Shown: piece by piece, positions 17,233-26,150 of the stretch
Layout: every line of letters starts with the position of its first letter
How positions within the stretch are numbered: the stretch's first letter is position 1
Program-made: the position numbers and the translations under genes
Assembly (NCBI RefSeq): GCF_001275385.1
Contig: NZ_LGIW01000013.1
Span: forward strand, 159,201 to 223,200
Length of the DNA: 64,000 bases
Origin: Exiguobacterium sp. BMC-KP
GTDB taxonomy: Bacteria; Bacillota; Bacilli; Exiguobacteriales; Exiguobacteriaceae
Direction of reading: 5' to 3'
The notes under the pieces: model-generated
What the model was told of the DNA's origin: nothing
What the model saw: the letters and a program-made list of their open reading frames with translations, nothing else
Databases searched by the model: none

Positions 17233-18432
17233 TTATAACTCGAACGCGTTTGCAATCGCTGCAACCGTTCGTTCAATGTCTGCTTGTGCAATCGTGTATG
17301 AGATACTAATTTCTGAAGTCGTAACTTGATAGAATGGAATGTTCTCTGCTCGGAAAATTGCGAACAACTTCGAAGCAACACCTGTTGCATCCCGCATCCC
17401 GATTCCGACGACAGATAATTTTGCGTGTTGGTTATGGCGGTCGACCTTCACTGTCGTAAAGCGATCCATGATGTCTTTTAAGGCTTCATCGAGGAATTCT
17501 TCTTCATCGAGTGGACATGAGAACGATAAGAAAATGTCACTGTCGAACGTCGTTTGACTGATCATGTCGATGTTGACGTGGCGATTGGATAACAGTTCGA
17601 AGATATCAGCTACTGCTGCATTTGTTTGCGGTACGTGTTTGATTGACACCGTCAAGACGTTCTTCGTGACGCTGACACTCGTTACCGCTTTTTGTTCCAT
17701 TGTTTCCGTCGCTTCCATGATCCATGTTCCCCTTTTCGATTCAAGTGTTTTCCCGACGAAGATGTGTACGCCGTATTTTTTTCCTAACTCGACACTCCGC
17801 ATTTCCATAACCTTCGACCCGAGGGCGCTCATCTCCATCATCTCGTCATATGAGATGTGGGGGATCGGCTGAGCCGCGGCATGGATTCGTGGATCAGCCG
17901 TGTAGACACCGTCGACATCGGTATAGATTTCGCACCGTTTATCGAGCACTGCCGCAAGAGCAACTGCCGTCGTATCCGATCCGCCTCGTCCGAGTGTCGT
18001 CACGTCACCGAGTTCGTTGACACCTTGGAACCCAGCAACGATGACAACATCGTACGTTTCGAGTTTTTGTCGTAACAGATCTCCATCGATCTGTTTGATC
18101 TTACTTTTCGTATGCACGCCCATCGTGCTGATTCCTGCTTGTGCGCCAGTTTGCGATAACGCTTTGACGCCGAGCGAGTTAAGGGCGATGCTGAGTAATG
18201 AAATCGTCTGTTCTTCTCCGATGGCAAGCAGACGATCGAGTTCTCGCCGCTCGGGGCGATCCGTAATGGCTTGCGCCTGAGCGATTAAAGAATCTGTCAT
18301 CTTGCCCATCGCCGAAACGACGACGACGAGTTTTTCACCTTCGGCTGCGCGACTCTTCAAATAATTCGCAATAGACTGAATCTGTTCGACAGTCGCAACC
18401 GAGCTTCCACCAAATTTAAGTACAGTTGTCAC
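17233..18432 (-). CDS. lysC: Aspartate kinase (lysine-responsive type)
   Basis: A 399-residue aspartokinase that phosphorylates aspartate to start lysine, DAP and threonine synthesis. KFGGSSV (6-12) is the kinase signature, GRGGSDTTA binds substrate, and two ACT domains occupy the last ~150 residues, consistent with feedback by lysine. The start is GTG at 18432, eight bases after AAAGGAGA. It is the first gene of an eight-gene operon and lies directly downstream of a lysine riboswitch and its terminator. Confidence 0.96.
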   Translation of the reverse strand: MTTVLKFGGSSVATVEQIQSIANYLKSRAAEGEKLVVVVSAMGKMTDSLIAQAQAITDRPERRELDRLLAIGEEQTISLLSIALNSLGVKALSQTGAQAGISTMGVHTKSKIKQIDGDLLRQKLETYDVVIVAGFQGVNELGDVTTLGRGGSDTTAVALAAVLDKRCEIYTDVDGVYTADPRIHAAAQPIPHISYDEMMEMSALGSKVMEMRSVELGKKYGVHIFVGKTLESKRGTWIMEATETMEQKAVTSVSVTKNVLTVSIKHVPQTNAAVADIFELLSNRHVNIDMISQTTFDSDIFLSFSCPLDEEEFLDEALKDIMDRFTTVKVDRHNQHAKLSVVGIGMRDATGVASKLFAIFRAENIPFYQVTTSEISISYTIAQADIERTVAAIANAFEL

Positions 18433-18464
18433 AATCCTATCTCCTTTGTCCCGATACAGAAAAA

Positions 18465-18503
18465 AACGACGGGCCGGTAGGAGCGTTCCTACGGCCCGTC
18501 GTT
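18465..18503 (-). terminator. Lysine-riboswitch attenuator terminator
   Basis: AACGACGGGCC (18465-18475) pairs with GGCCCGTCGTT (18493-18503), with more pairs inside; on the minus strand it is followed by T6. It lies between the lysine aptamer and lysC, 30 bases before the GTG. Confidence 0.9.
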
Positions 18504-18550
18504 ATCACGATCGGACAAACGAAGACAAAGTCATTCGTTCTTTTACGTAA

Positions 18551-18716
18551 GATAGCGCTCCGAAACATCGGTTTCGGCAGTACAACGGATCTTAACCGTT
18601 GTACCAGCAAACAAGAGTAAGCATCTTCTCGTTCACTTCGGCGGACTTCCCCTTTCACATCATTCGGCATGCTTGCCTTCAAGAATGATGCTACTCATGT
18701 CATCCGCGCCTCTATC
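18551..18716 (-). promoter_or_regulatory. Lysine riboswitch (L-box) of the lysC operon
   Basis: On the minus strand the conserved L-box blocks appear in order: GATAGAGGCGCGG, ATGAGTA, AAGGGGAAGTCCGCCGAAG, TTGCTGG, CTGCCGAAAC and GGAGCGCTATC. The P1 stem is formed by GATAG (18712-18716) and CTATC (18551-18555). Lysine binding should favour the downstream terminator and switch the operon off. Confidence 0.93.
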
Positions 18717-18734
18717 TGTCGGTTGTTAGTTACA

Positions 18735-18763
18735 GTTATAGCAGACATCTTTTGTTAAATCCA
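18735..18763 (-). promoter_or_regulatory. Promoter of the lysC operon
   Basis: On the minus strand an extended -10, TGC-TATAAC (hexamer 18735-18740), lies 17 bp after a weak -35, TGGATT (18758-18763). It is placed just upstream of the aptamer. The argH stop codon is only ~30 bp away, so argH readthrough may also enter the leader. Confidence 0.45.
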
Positions 18764-18792
18764 GTCATTTGGCTGATTTTTTTCAAAATTCG

Positions 18793-20163
18793 TCAATTTG
18801 CAAGATGTTGTTTCGCGAGTTCGAGTTGCTCTGAAACGGCAGCAAACCCTGTACCGCCGTAGCTAGTCCGGCGCGCTACTGCTTGAACCGGATCGAGAAG
18901 CGGATAGACGTCGTCTGTGATATCAGGATGGAATGTTTGATACGTCTCAAGGTTCAAATCTTTTAGGAAACAGTCATTCTGTACACAATAAAGGACGGCT
19001 TTTCCCACGATCTCATGCGCTTCCCGGAATGGTATGCCTTTCGTCACAAGGTAGTCAGCGAGTTCCGTTGCATTCGAGAAATCTTGCATTGTCGCCTTCT
19101 TGAGCGCTTCTGTCTTAAACGTCGCAGATTCAATCATTCCGGTGAAGATTTGAACGGACTGAAGGACGGTATCTGCTGTATCGAAGACCCCTTCCTTATC
19201 CTCTTGCATGTCTTTGTTGTAAGCGAGTGGTAATGCCTTCATCGTCGTCAAGAAGCCCATTAGATTGCCATAGACACGCCCTGTTTTCCCACGAATCAAT
19301 TCCGCGAAATCAGGATTTTTCTTTTGTGGCATCATGCTCGACCCTGTCGAGAAGGCATCGGACAACTCGATGAAGCCGAATTCTTGCGACGCCCAGATGA
19401 TGATCTCTTCACAAAAACGAGATAGATGCATCATGACGGTCGAGGCGATCCCGAGGTATTCGATGACGAAGTCCCGGTCAGAGACCGCATCGAGGCTGTT
19501 CGGATAGATCGACTCAAACCCGAGCAACTCCGCAGACCGGAAACGATCAATCGGAAATGTCGTCCCAGCGAGCGCTCCTGCTCCAAGCGGTGATTTCCGA
19601 ATCCGTTTTTGGTTGTCCGTCAACCGTTCGACGTCCCGTTCAAACATCCAGAAGTACGCAAGCAAGTGATGGGCAAGAGAGATCGGTTGCGCCCGTTGCA
19701 AATGGGTATAGCCCGGCATGACCGTCTCAATATGTTGCTCAGCTTGTTCCGTGATGACCAATTGAAGCTCACGTAATGCCGTCGTCAATGCTTCGACATG
19801 TTGCTCCATCCATAAATGCAAATCGGTCGCGACCTGGTCGTTTCGACTCCGTGCCGTGTGCAGTTTGCCTGCGACTGGACCAATCTGTTCCGTCAATAGA
19901 CGCTCAAGATTCATGTGAATGTCTTCATCCGCTAGCGTATACACATGATCCGCTACTGTCGCTTCCAGTTGCTTTAATCCTTGCTCGATTTGCGTCCATT
20001 CGTCTTGAGCGAGGATTCCTTGTTCAAATAACATCTGCGCGTGAGCAAGACTCCCTTTCAAGTCGACACTCGCTAACTTTTGATCGAACGTGATCGATGC
20101 TCCGAAGGCTTCCGCTTGAGCGGAAGCACTTTCCGTAAAACGTCCACCCCAGAGTTTGGTCAT
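18793..20163 (-). CDS. argH: Argininosuccinate lyase
   Basis: A 456-residue fumarase/aspartase-superfamily enzyme that splits argininosuccinate into arginine and fumarate. It carries [12 protein letters not shown], the HLQRAQP segment with the catalytic histidine, and the superfamily signature [12 protein letters not shown]. The ATG overlaps the argG stop by 4 bp. No clear terminator follows before the lysC promoter. Confidence 0.97.
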   Translation of the reverse strand: MTKLWGGRFTESASAQAEAFGASITFDQKLASVDLKGSLAHAQMLFEQGILAQDEWTQIEQGLKQLEATVADHVYTLADEDIHMNLERLLTEQIGPVAGKLHTARSRNDQVATDLHLWMEQHVEALTTALRELQLVITEQAEQHIETVMPGYTHLQRAQPISLAHHLLAYFWMFERDVERLTDNQKRIRKSPLGAGALAGTTFPIDRFRSAELLGFESIYPNSLDAVSDRDFVIEYLGIASTVMMHLSRFCEEIIIWASQEFGFIELSDAFSTGSSMMPQKKNPDFAELIRGKTGRVYGNLMGFLTTMKALPLAYNKDMQEDKEGVFDTADTVLQSVQIFTGMIESATFKTEALKKATMQDFSNATELADYLVTKGIPFREAHEIVGKAVLYCVQNDCFLKDLNLETYQTFHPDITDDVYPLLDPVQAVARRTSYGGTGFAAVSEQLELAKQHLAN

Positions 20164-21365
20164 TTCGTCACACCCGCCTGACGATGAACGCTCGCATGCG
20201 TCGAAACGGCAAGACCGTGTAATTTGATGAATCCTTTTGCAGCTTCATGATCGAACGCATCTTCTTTCGTGTACGTGGCAAGCTTCTCATCATAAAGTGA
20301 GACCGCAGACTGACGACCTGTCACGGTTGCATTTCCTTTGAACAACTTGACCCGAACTTCTCCTGTGACGTCCTGCTGTGTTGCTGTCAAGAACGCTTTC
20401 AGACCTTTCGTCAATGGAGCGTGGAAGAGACCGTTGTAAATCGTTTCTGCATATTGTTTGCTGAGCAACGGTTTAAAATGCGCGACGTCTTTCGTCAATG
20501 TGATCGTCTCGAGTGCGGCATGTGCTTTCAGTAGAACAGTTGCGCCAGGGCACTCGTACACTTCACGTGATTTGATACCAACGAGACGGTTCTCGACGTG
20601 GTCAATCCGTCCGACACCGTGCGCTCCAGCGATGATGTTCAGTTCCGTGATCAGTTTCGCGAGTGGGTACGTCGTGCCGTTAATGGAGACTGGAACTCCT
20701 GCTTCGAAGCCGATGATGACTTCTTCCGCCTGATCTGGAGCGTCTTGTGGTGCTACCGTCAACGCGTAAGCGTCTTGCGGTGGTTCTGTCCAAGGGTTTT
20801 CTAGGACGCCACATTCATTACTCCGTCCCCAAAGATTCATATCAATCGAGTATGGGCTGTCAAGGTTGATTGGAATCGGCACATTGTTTTCTTTCGCATA
20901 GGCGATCTCTTCTTCCCGTGACCACTTCCACTCCCGAACTGGTGCGATGACTTCGAGTGATGGATCAAGTGCTGCGACCGAAACTTCGAACCGGACTTGG
21001 TCGTTCCCTTTTCCGGTACATCCGTGTGCGACAGCCGTTGCACCATATTCATGCGCGACTTCGACGAGCTTTTCTGCGATCAACGGACGCGAAAGCGCTG
21101 AAATCAACGGATAGGCATTTTCATAATGCGCACCATATTGAAGGGCTGGTAAGACGAAATCTTTTGCAAATTCTTCTTTCACATCGAGAACGATCGATTC
21201 AATCGCACCGACGAGAAGTGCCTTTTCCTTGATAACGGTTAAATCTTTTCCTTCACCGACATCCATACATAATGCAATGACGTCATAGTCCTTGCTCAAC
21301 CATTTGATGGCTACCGATGTATCGAGTCCCCCAGAGTACGCTAAGATTAATTTTTGTTTCGACAT
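20160..21365 (-). CDS. argG: Argininosuccinate synthase
   Basis: A 401-residue ATP-dependent ligase that joins citrulline and aspartate. The N-terminal PP-loop [10 protein letters not shown] (9-18), [10 protein letters not shown] and [11 protein letters not shown] are family signatures. AGGAGGG lies before the ATG. It is the first gene of argGH, and a candidate ARG box is found at 21398-21415. Confidence 0.97.
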   Translation of the reverse strand: MSKQKLILAYSGGLDTSVAIKWLSKDYDVIALCMDVGEGKDLTVIKEKALLVGAIESIVLDVKEEFAKDFVLPALQYGAHYENAYPLISALSRPLIAEKLVEVAHEYGATAVAHGCTGKGNDQVRFEVSVAALDPSLEVIAPVREWKWSREEEIAYAKENNVPIPINLDSPYSIDMNLWGRSNECGVLENPWTEPPQDAYALTVAPQDAPDQAEEVIIGFEAGVPVSINGTTYPLAKLITELNIIAGAHGVGRIDHVENRLVGIKSREVYECPGATVLLKAHAALETITLTKDVAHFKPLLSKQYAETIYNGLFHAPLTKGLKAFLTATQQDVTGEVRVKLFKGNATVTGRQSAVSLYDEKLATYTKEDAFDHEAAKGFIKLHGLAVSTHASVHRQAGVTK

Positions 21366-21397
21366 GTATAATTCCCTCCTGGTTTTAAATTCATCTG

Positions 21398-21415
21398 TCT
21401 GTATAAAAATTCATT
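21398..21415. promoter_or_regulatory. Candidate ARG box (ArgR/AhrC operator) of argGH
   Basis: An 18-bp sequence with core TGTAT-AAAA-ATTCA differs by one core base from the symmetric ARG-box pattern TGAAT-WWWW-ATTCA. It lies 33 bases before argG, next to a TATAAT hexamer on the minus strand (21420-21425), so binding would block transcription starts. Confidence 0.5.
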
Positions 21416-21441
21416 ATGAATTATATATATACATAGAAAAC

Positions 21442-21471
21442 AAAAAAAAGAAACCCTTTTTGCAGGATTTC
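21442..21471 (-). terminator. Terminator after the GNAT gene
   Basis: GAAA-C-CC (21450-21456) pairs with GG-A-TTTC (21465-21471) and is followed on the minus strand by T8. It separates the alaX-GNAT pair from argGH. Confidence 0.7.
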
Positions 21472-21483
21472 TTTCAAAATTGA

Positions 21484-21912
21484 TTACATTTTCTTCTCCA
21501 TCGTCCGGTGCGGGATGCCTGCATCGTCGAATTCATCGGAGACGATTGTATAGCCAAGCCCTTGATAGAACGGGATCGCTTGGACTTGCGCACCGAGTGT
21601 TAGTAATTGTTTGCCTTCACGACGTGCGACACGTTCCATCGCCTGCATCAACTCGCCACCGTATCCTTTTCCTCGTGCTGTCGACAGCGTCGCGACACGC
21701 TCTACCTTCATGCGTTGGTCGTCATATGGACGTGTGCGACCCGTCGCGACTGGACGGCTCTGCTCATCTAAGACAAGCAGATGAATCGCTGTCTCATCGT
21801 GTGTATCGTATTCAAGATGGCGTGGTACACCTTGTTCCTCAACGAAGACACGTTCACGAATCATCCGAACGGCTTGATGTTGTTCTGCTGTACGTACTTG
21901 AATAACTGTCAT
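21484..21912 (-). CDS. GNAT-family N-acetyltransferase (YjcF/ElaA-like)
   Basis: A 142-residue acetyl-CoA-dependent acetyltransferase. The N-terminus (VRMIRERVFVEEQGVP) resembles the YjcF group, and motif A for CoA binding is ARGKGYGGELM near residue 82. The C-terminus AIPFYQGLGYTIVSDEFDDAGIPH is typical of this group, whose substrate is unknown. Its ATG overlaps the alaX-like gene by 4 bp. Confidence 0.85.
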   Translation of the reverse strand: MTVIQVRTAEQHQAVRMIRERVFVEEQGVPRHLEYDTHDETAIHLLVLDEQSRPVATGRTRPYDDQRMKVERVATLSTARGKGYGGELMQAMERVARREGKQLLTLGAQVQAIPFYQGLGYTIVSDEFDDAGIPHRTMEKKM

Positions 21913-23057
21913 AACTGATATTCCTCCCGTAATCGATCGACATATGCCATCGCATCATCCCGATTCGTAAATTGTGCTTGTGCTTGGATCGCACTTCCAC
22001 CGCCACGTCCATTAAATGATTGGACATGTGCTTTGGCGAATTTTCCGAGATGTGGTTCGCCCGGACTACTCATTAATAACTTATTCGACGTTTCGTTCCA
22101 GACGACACCAATGCGTCCCGCCTCTTGAATCGCTTTAGCGAGTTGCTCAGAAACCTTGATCTCTTCATCCAGATGTTCAAACACAAGAATCCCTTCTTGT
22201 TGTTCTAGAGCGTTCGCAAGTGTGAGCGCAGCGAGCTGCTCTTGCGCTTGTTCGACTTGTTTCGTTAATCGTTTCTGATCGTCCTGTAACGCTTGGACGG
22301 CTTCTACGATCTGAACTGGTTTAATAGATAAGGCTTGCGCCGCTTCCCGCAAGGCATGGCGTTCTGCCTGCAGAAGTTGATAAGCCCGTTCCTTTGCAAC
22401 ATAAGAAAGACGAATGTTCCCACGAATCCGTTCGACTCCAGTAAAGAGAATTAACTCGAGCTGTGCCGTTGAATCAAGATGCGTCCCACCACAGGCACTA
22501 TAATCGAGTGTGCCGATTTGAACAACTCGAATCCGCCCCTCGACTTGTGGTGTCTTCCGTAATGGTAATTGAAGTGCTTCCGCCTCATCATACTCTGTCG
22601 CCGTGATCGGTAACCCTTGTTCAATCACTTGACGTAATCGTTGATCTAACTGTTCTTGTTGCACAGTTGTCCATTCGGGTGTCTTGATATCAAGCGTTGA
22701 GACCTCACTTCCCGTCCGAAAGCTGAGTGTTTTGATCTGAGACTCATCTTGTAAAATCGCAGAGATGACATGCTGTGCTGTATGCTGAGCTGCATGGTCG
22801 ATCCGAGTGGCATCATCCACGATCCCTGTGACGTCACCTGTAAGTGGAGTCGCCAGTTGATGCCAGACGATACCATCTTCGATTTGAACGTCAAGGATAG
22901 GCTGATCGTTTAAGGTACCACGATCCGCTGGTTGTCCACCACTCTCCGGATAAAAGTAACTTTTCTCTAAAGCAACCCAATATCCATCTACTTGTTTTGT
23001 TGCGCGAATGGATGTCTGAAAGGTCCGGACATCGGATTCTATTTGTTCGGGGCGCAT
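21909..23057 (-). CDS. Alanyl-tRNA editing protein (AlaX-L type)
   Basis: A 382-residue stand-alone homologue of the AlaRS editing domain. HAAQHTAQH (HxxxH) and the CGGTH motif provide the zinc site that hydrolyses Ser- or Gly-mischarged tRNA-Ala. A coiled coil (~250-290) and a C-terminal DHHA1-like domain with FNGRGGGSAIQAQ complete the long form. The frame opens at 23087, but AAAGGTGG before the ATG at 23057 is the better start. Confidence 0.88.
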   Translation of the reverse strand: MRPEQIESDVRTFQTSIRATKQVDGYWVALEKSYFYPESGGQPADRGTLNDQPILDVQIEDGIVWHQLATPLTGDVTGIVDDATRIDHAAQHTAQHVISAILQDESQIKTLSFRTGSEVSTLDIKTPEWTTVQQEQLDQRLRQVIEQGLPITATEYDEAEALQLPLRKTPQVEGRIRVVQIGTLDYSACGGTHLDSTAQLELILFTGVERIRGNIRLSYVAKERAYQLLQAERHALREAAQALSIKPVQIVEAVQALQDDQKRLTKQVEQAQEQLAALTLANALEQQEGILVFEHLDEEIKVSEQLAKAIQEAGRIGVVWNETSNKLLMSSPGEPHLGKFAKAHVQSFNGRGGGSAIQAQAQFTNRDDAMAYVDRLREEYQL

Positions 23058-23119
23058 GCCTCGACCACCTTTCTCTGTCAGTTTCACTCTGTATTATGCC
23101 ATATTTCATCCAGAATCGT

Positions 23120-23148
23120 TTGTCGGCTTGGCTTTTTCCTAGTACACT
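23120..23148 (+). promoter_or_regulatory. Promoter of the GntR/NagR-like regulator gene
   Basis: TTGTCG (23120-23125), 17 bp, TACACT (23143-23148), about 40 bp before the GTG start. Consensus match by eye. Confidence 0.5.
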
Positions 23149-23185
23149 AGATGAAAGACTACCGATCGCGAAGGGACGAAATGCC

Positions 23186-23920
23186 GTGATTCAGCATATC
23201 AATAAAAATTCACCACTCCCCATTTACTATCAAATCGAAGCAGCCTTAAAACAACAAATCGAAAGCGGCGCCCTTCAACCTGGCGATTTGATTCCGTCCG
23301 AACGCGAATTTGCCGAGGCGCATCAAATCAGCCGAATGACGGTTCGCCAAGCCATTTCGAACTTAGTCAATGCGGGTTACTTGATTCGTCAAAAAGGACG
23401 AGGAACATTTGTCGCGAATAAAAAAATCGTCATGCAACTATCGGGATTAACGAGTTTTTCAGAAGAGATGGAACACCTCGGACTTGAGCCGACAAGTGTG
23501 CTCCTATCGTATCAAATCATCGACGCCTCGATGACGATCGCGAATAAGCTCCGGATTCGCGAAGGCGCATCCGTATATGAATTGAAACGTTTACGAATCG
23601 CCGATGAGCAAGCGCTTGCTCTTGAAACCGTCTACATTCCAGAACAACTCTTACCTGGACTCGATCAAGACGTTGCGACCGCTTCGTTATATGCATTTGC
23701 TGAAGCAAGCGGATTAAACCTTGGACGCGCAAGTCAAACGTTCGAATCACGCCTTGCTACGAAAGAAGAAGCTGGTCATCTTGGCTTATCGACAGCTTCG
23801 CCTGTTCTATCTGTTGAACAACTGACCTATCTTGCAACGGAGCAACCATTCGAATACGTCATCTCTGCTTATCGGGGAGATCGTTATACCTTCACCGTCG
23901 AAATGGAACGACAACGCTAA
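23186..23920 (+). CDS. nagR: GntR/HutC-family transcriptional regulator, probable NagR
   Basis: A 244-residue regulator with a winged helix at ~10-75 (PSEREFAEAHQISRMTVRQAI, the GntR signature) and a C-terminal UTRA effector domain. B. subtilis NagR (YvoA) has this architecture and represses GlcNAc genes, and nagAB lies 1.5 kb away with a NagR-like operator, so this is the likely function (inference). The upstream frame is much longer, but AAGGGA nine bases before GTG 23186 marks the start. A strong bidirectional terminator follows. Confidence 0.82.
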   Translation: MIQHINKNSPLPIYYQIEAALKQQIESGALQPGDLIPSEREFAEAHQISRMTVRQAISNLVNAGYLIRQKGRGTFVANKKIVMQLSGLTSFSEEMEHLGLEPTSVLLSYQIIDASMTIANKLRIREGASVYELKRLRIADEQALALETVYIPEQLLPGLDQDVATASLYAFAEASGLNLGRASQTFESRLATKEEAGHLGLSTASPVLSVEQLTYLATEQPFEYVISAYRGDRYTFTVEMERQR

Positions 23921-23968
23921 AAATCCCTTTGTATCGTCGTACAGTGACGATGATACAAAGGGATTTTT
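23919..23968. terminator. Bidirectional terminator between nagR and the LCP gene
   Basis: AAAAATCCCTTTGTATC (23919-23935) pairs perfectly with GATACAAAGGGATTTTT (23952-23968). The A and T runs serve both convergent genes. Confidence 0.93.
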
Positions 23969-23976
23969 AACGTTAA

Positions 23977-25086
23977 TTACCGTGCAGGAACCGCTTCTGT
24001 CTCCGTCACCGGTTCTTCTGTCGTACTTTGTGCAGGATCCGTCTCTTCCTTGATTGGTTCGACTTCTTGACCTTGCATTGCTTTTGCTAAGTTACTCTTC
24101 ACTTGCTCTAGTTGATTCGGTTCGAGATGATATTCCCATTTCCCACTAATTCCGATATACCCTTCTCCAGCAAGTTGATATTCTGTCGTATTCCGTAGGG
24201 CTGCCGTGAAGTCTGCTAAACGTGTATAATCATTTGGACCTAAGTTCGTTTCGACGTTATCGCCAACAGCATCTAAGATATCACGGTACGCACTAAGTGA
24301 ACGGAAGCTTGCCGCTTCTTTTGCGACCGCTTGAATAACTTGCATCTGTTTTTGACCGCGACCGATATCACCGAGCGGATCGTCATGGCGATTCCGGACA
24401 TAAGCGAGCGCCTGTTCACCTGTCAGATGTTGCATGCCTTTATCCACAGTGACAGTACCTGCTTTACGTTTGGAGTCTTGTTCCTTAAACGCATATCGTA
24501 CATCAATATCCACACCATTCAATGCATCGATCAATTGAACGAATCCTTGGAAGTTGACTTTGACGACGTGATCGATTTGAATCCCGAGCAAATTCTCTGT
24601 CGTTTCACGTGCTAATTTAATCCCATTGTAAGAATTTGATTTATCCATCGAACCGAAATAATGGGCATGGGTGATTTTATCTTGCTCTACCCCTGTTTTA
24701 CCGTACGGTACATCGTATTTCGAATAATCAATGTTGACAAGTGAATCGCGTGGAATACTCGTCAGTACCAATTGTTCCGTTTTTTTATTCAAAATTCCGA
24801 CGATCATGACGTCTGATCGCGCCGGTTCATTGCGTTCTTTACTTTTTTTCGTTTCATCCGTTCCAAGAATCAAGAATGATTCGGACGGTACATCATCATA
24901 TTTAGAGCTCACTTTTGAGCCAGGAATCTTAATCTGCGTCTTTGCCAATGTTTCTTGCGTTTTAATAAAAACAGCTCCAGCGTAACCAGAACCGATGATT
25001 GTGACAAGCAGGACGAGTGCAGCGACGACTTTCATGAACATCTTGCCAGCACTTGGCTGTCTCTTTCGTGCGGATCGCGTTTCCAT
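23977..25086 (-). CDS. LytR-CpsA-Psr (LCP) family cell-wall glycopolymer transferase
   Basis: A 369-residue membrane-anchored protein with a short basic cytoplasmic tail, one N-terminal helix (~20-40) and an extracellular LCP domain. RSDVMIVGILN, SIPRDSLVNI and the arginine-rich RNRHDDPLGDIGRGQKQMQVI are the LCP landmarks that bind polyprenyl-phosphate sugars. These enzymes attach teichoic acids or other glycopolymers to peptidoglycan. The C-terminal ~40 residues are Glu/Thr/Pro rich. The frame starts at 25107, but GAGGG is only 8 bases from the ATG at 25086; ATG 25089 is also possible. Confidence 0.9.
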   Translation of the reverse strand: METRSARKRQPSAGKMFMKVVAALVLLVTIIGSGYAGAVFIKTQETLAKTQIKIPGSKVSSKYDDVPSESFLILGTDETKKSKERNEPARSDVMIVGILNKKTEQLVLTSIPRDSLVNIDYSKYDVPYGKTGVEQDKITHAHYFGSMDKSNSYNGIKLARETTENLLGIQIDHVVKVNFQGFVQLIDALNGVDIDVRYAFKEQDSKRKAGTVTVDKGMQHLTGEQALAYVRNRHDDPLGDIGRGQKQMQVIQAVAKEAASFRSLSAYRDILDAVGDNVETNLGPNDYTRLADFTAALRNTTEYQLAGEGYIGISGKWEYHLEPNQLEQVKSNLAKAMQGQEVEPIKEETDPAQSTTEEPVTETEAVPAR

Positions 25087-25137
25087 CATGTAAACCCTCA
25101 TTTTCATGTAAATTTTCCGTAAAGTTCGCTAATCTCC

Positions 25138-25165
25138 ATTATCCGGACATTTAATGAAATGTCAA
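25138..25165 (-). promoter_or_regulatory. LCP gene promoter with an 18-bp perfect inverted repeat
   Basis: On the minus strand TTGACA (25160-25165), 16 bp, GATAAT (25138-25143). The spacer and most of the -35 are a perfect inverted repeat, GACATTTAATGAAATGTC (25146-25163), placed as an operator would be. The regulator is unknown. Confidence 0.65.
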
Positions 25166-25202
25166 TTTACGTTTCTATTAAAGAAATCGAATAGAATCGC
25201 TA

Positions 25203-25290
25203 CATCAAAAAAATCGTGAATTGCGTGTTCTTCGCAACATGAGAATGAGTGAACCCGGTAAACGTCTCATTCATGCCTCTCTGTCCAAAT
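25203..25290 (-). ncRNA. Candidate small RNA or structured non-coding region
   Basis: No gene is seen between the LCP promoter and the nagB terminator. On the minus strand two inverted repeats occur: GAATGAG/CTCATTC (25243-25249 with 25266-25272) and TTGCG/CGCAA (25221-25225 with 25233-25237). A T7 run (25207-25213) follows. This could be a small RNA, but the promoter is weak and the second hairpin is separated from the T-run, so it is speculative. Confidence 0.2.
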
Positions 25291-25323
25291 AACAAATCGC
25301 ATGAGACTAGGCTCAACAGAATC

Positions 25324-25363
25324 AAAAAAAAGGATCGAGTCAATCCGCTGATTGTCTCGATCC
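25324..25363 (-). terminator. Terminator after nagB
   Basis: GGATCGAG (25332-25339) pairs with CTCGATCC (25356-25363), with inner TCAAT/ATTG pairing; on the minus strand it runs into T8. Confidence 0.9.
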
Positions 25364-25388
25364 CTTTTGATCCATCACTTTTTCATCG

Positions 25389-26150
25389 TCATACTTTCAT
25401 GAAATTCAGATAAGCTGCTCGTCCTGTACGTTTAGCGTCATCTGACAATAAAGAAGCGGCTTCTTCATCTAGGATCACCATGACATCCGCATGACGTTTG
25501 AGAACGGTCGCCGGACAATCCGTTGTGGCGATGCCTTCCATCATATCGCGGACAGCTTCTGCCTTTCGTTCGCTTGAGGCGACGAGAAGGATCTTTTTCG
25601 CCTCCATGATCGTACCAATTCCCATCGTGATGGCTTTTGTCGGTACTTCTTCGAGTCGATCAAAGAAACGTTTGTTCGCTTCTCGCGTCGATTCCGTTAA
25701 CTCCGTTACGTGTGTTTTAGCATCAAAGGGTGTTCCCGGTTCATTAAAGGCGATATGTCCATTCGCGCCGATTCCAAGCAATTGAATATCAATTCCCCGC
25801 TCTCGGACGAGTGCTTCATAACGTTTACTTTCTTGGGCAGAATCTTCCGTATTCCCGATTGGTACGAACGACTCCTTAAACGCAACATCCTTAAATAGAT
25901 GCTCTTGCATAAACGTATGATAACTTTGAGGATGCTCTGGGCTGAGACCGACATACTCGTCTAGATTGACCGTCGTCACATGCCGACAGTCAAGAGAATC
26001 CTTCCGCCATTCTTCATAAACACCAACTGGTGAACTACCTGTTGCCAGTCCTACTGTTAAACCTTCCGGGTGCCGCTCAATTTCCTGTTTTAAAAATTGA
26101 TATGCCACCTGCGCTAATTCTTCTCCTTTTTCTACAATCATCCATTTCAT
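25389..26150 (-). CDS. nagB: Glucosamine-6-phosphate deaminase
   Basis: A 253-residue enzyme that converts glucosamine-6-phosphate to fructose-6-phosphate and ammonia. It carries GLATGSSPVGVYEEW near residue 35, NLDEYVGLSPEHPQSYH and LLGIGANGHIAFNEPG, all family signatures. The short length matches the Bacillus enzyme without the allosteric tail. Its ATG overlaps the nagA stop by 4 bp. Confidence 0.97.
   Translation of the reverse strand: MKWMIVEKGEELAQVAYQFLKQEIERHPEGLTVGLATGSSPVGVYEEWRKDSLDCRHVTTVNLDEYVGLSPEHPQSYHTFMQEHLFKDVAFKESFVPIGNTEDSAQESKRYEALVRERGIDIQLLGIGANGHIAFNEPGTPFDAKTHVTELTESTREANKRFFDRLEEVPTKAITMGIGTIMEAKKILLVASSERKAEAVRDMMEGIATTDCPATVLKRHADVMVILDEEAASLLSDDAKRTGRAAYLNFMKV

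Noticed and set aside
17220..17390. N-terminal extension of asd
   Set aside because: The extension lies inside lysC and has no ribosome site; the GGAGGAG-ATG at 17219 begins the proper Rossmann fold.
18437..18682. 81-codon minus-strand frame before lysC
   Set aside because: It coincides with the lysine riboswitch and terminator, whose conservation explains the sequence.
21416..21434. Second ARG box in ATGAAT...ATACAT
   Set aside because: The half sites are seven bases apart where four are expected, so it is probably just AT-rich promoter sequence.
22997..23185. N-terminal extension of the GntR regulator
   Set aside because: It overlaps the alaX-like gene antisense and passes through the predicted promoter; the GTG at 23186 has a good ribosome site.
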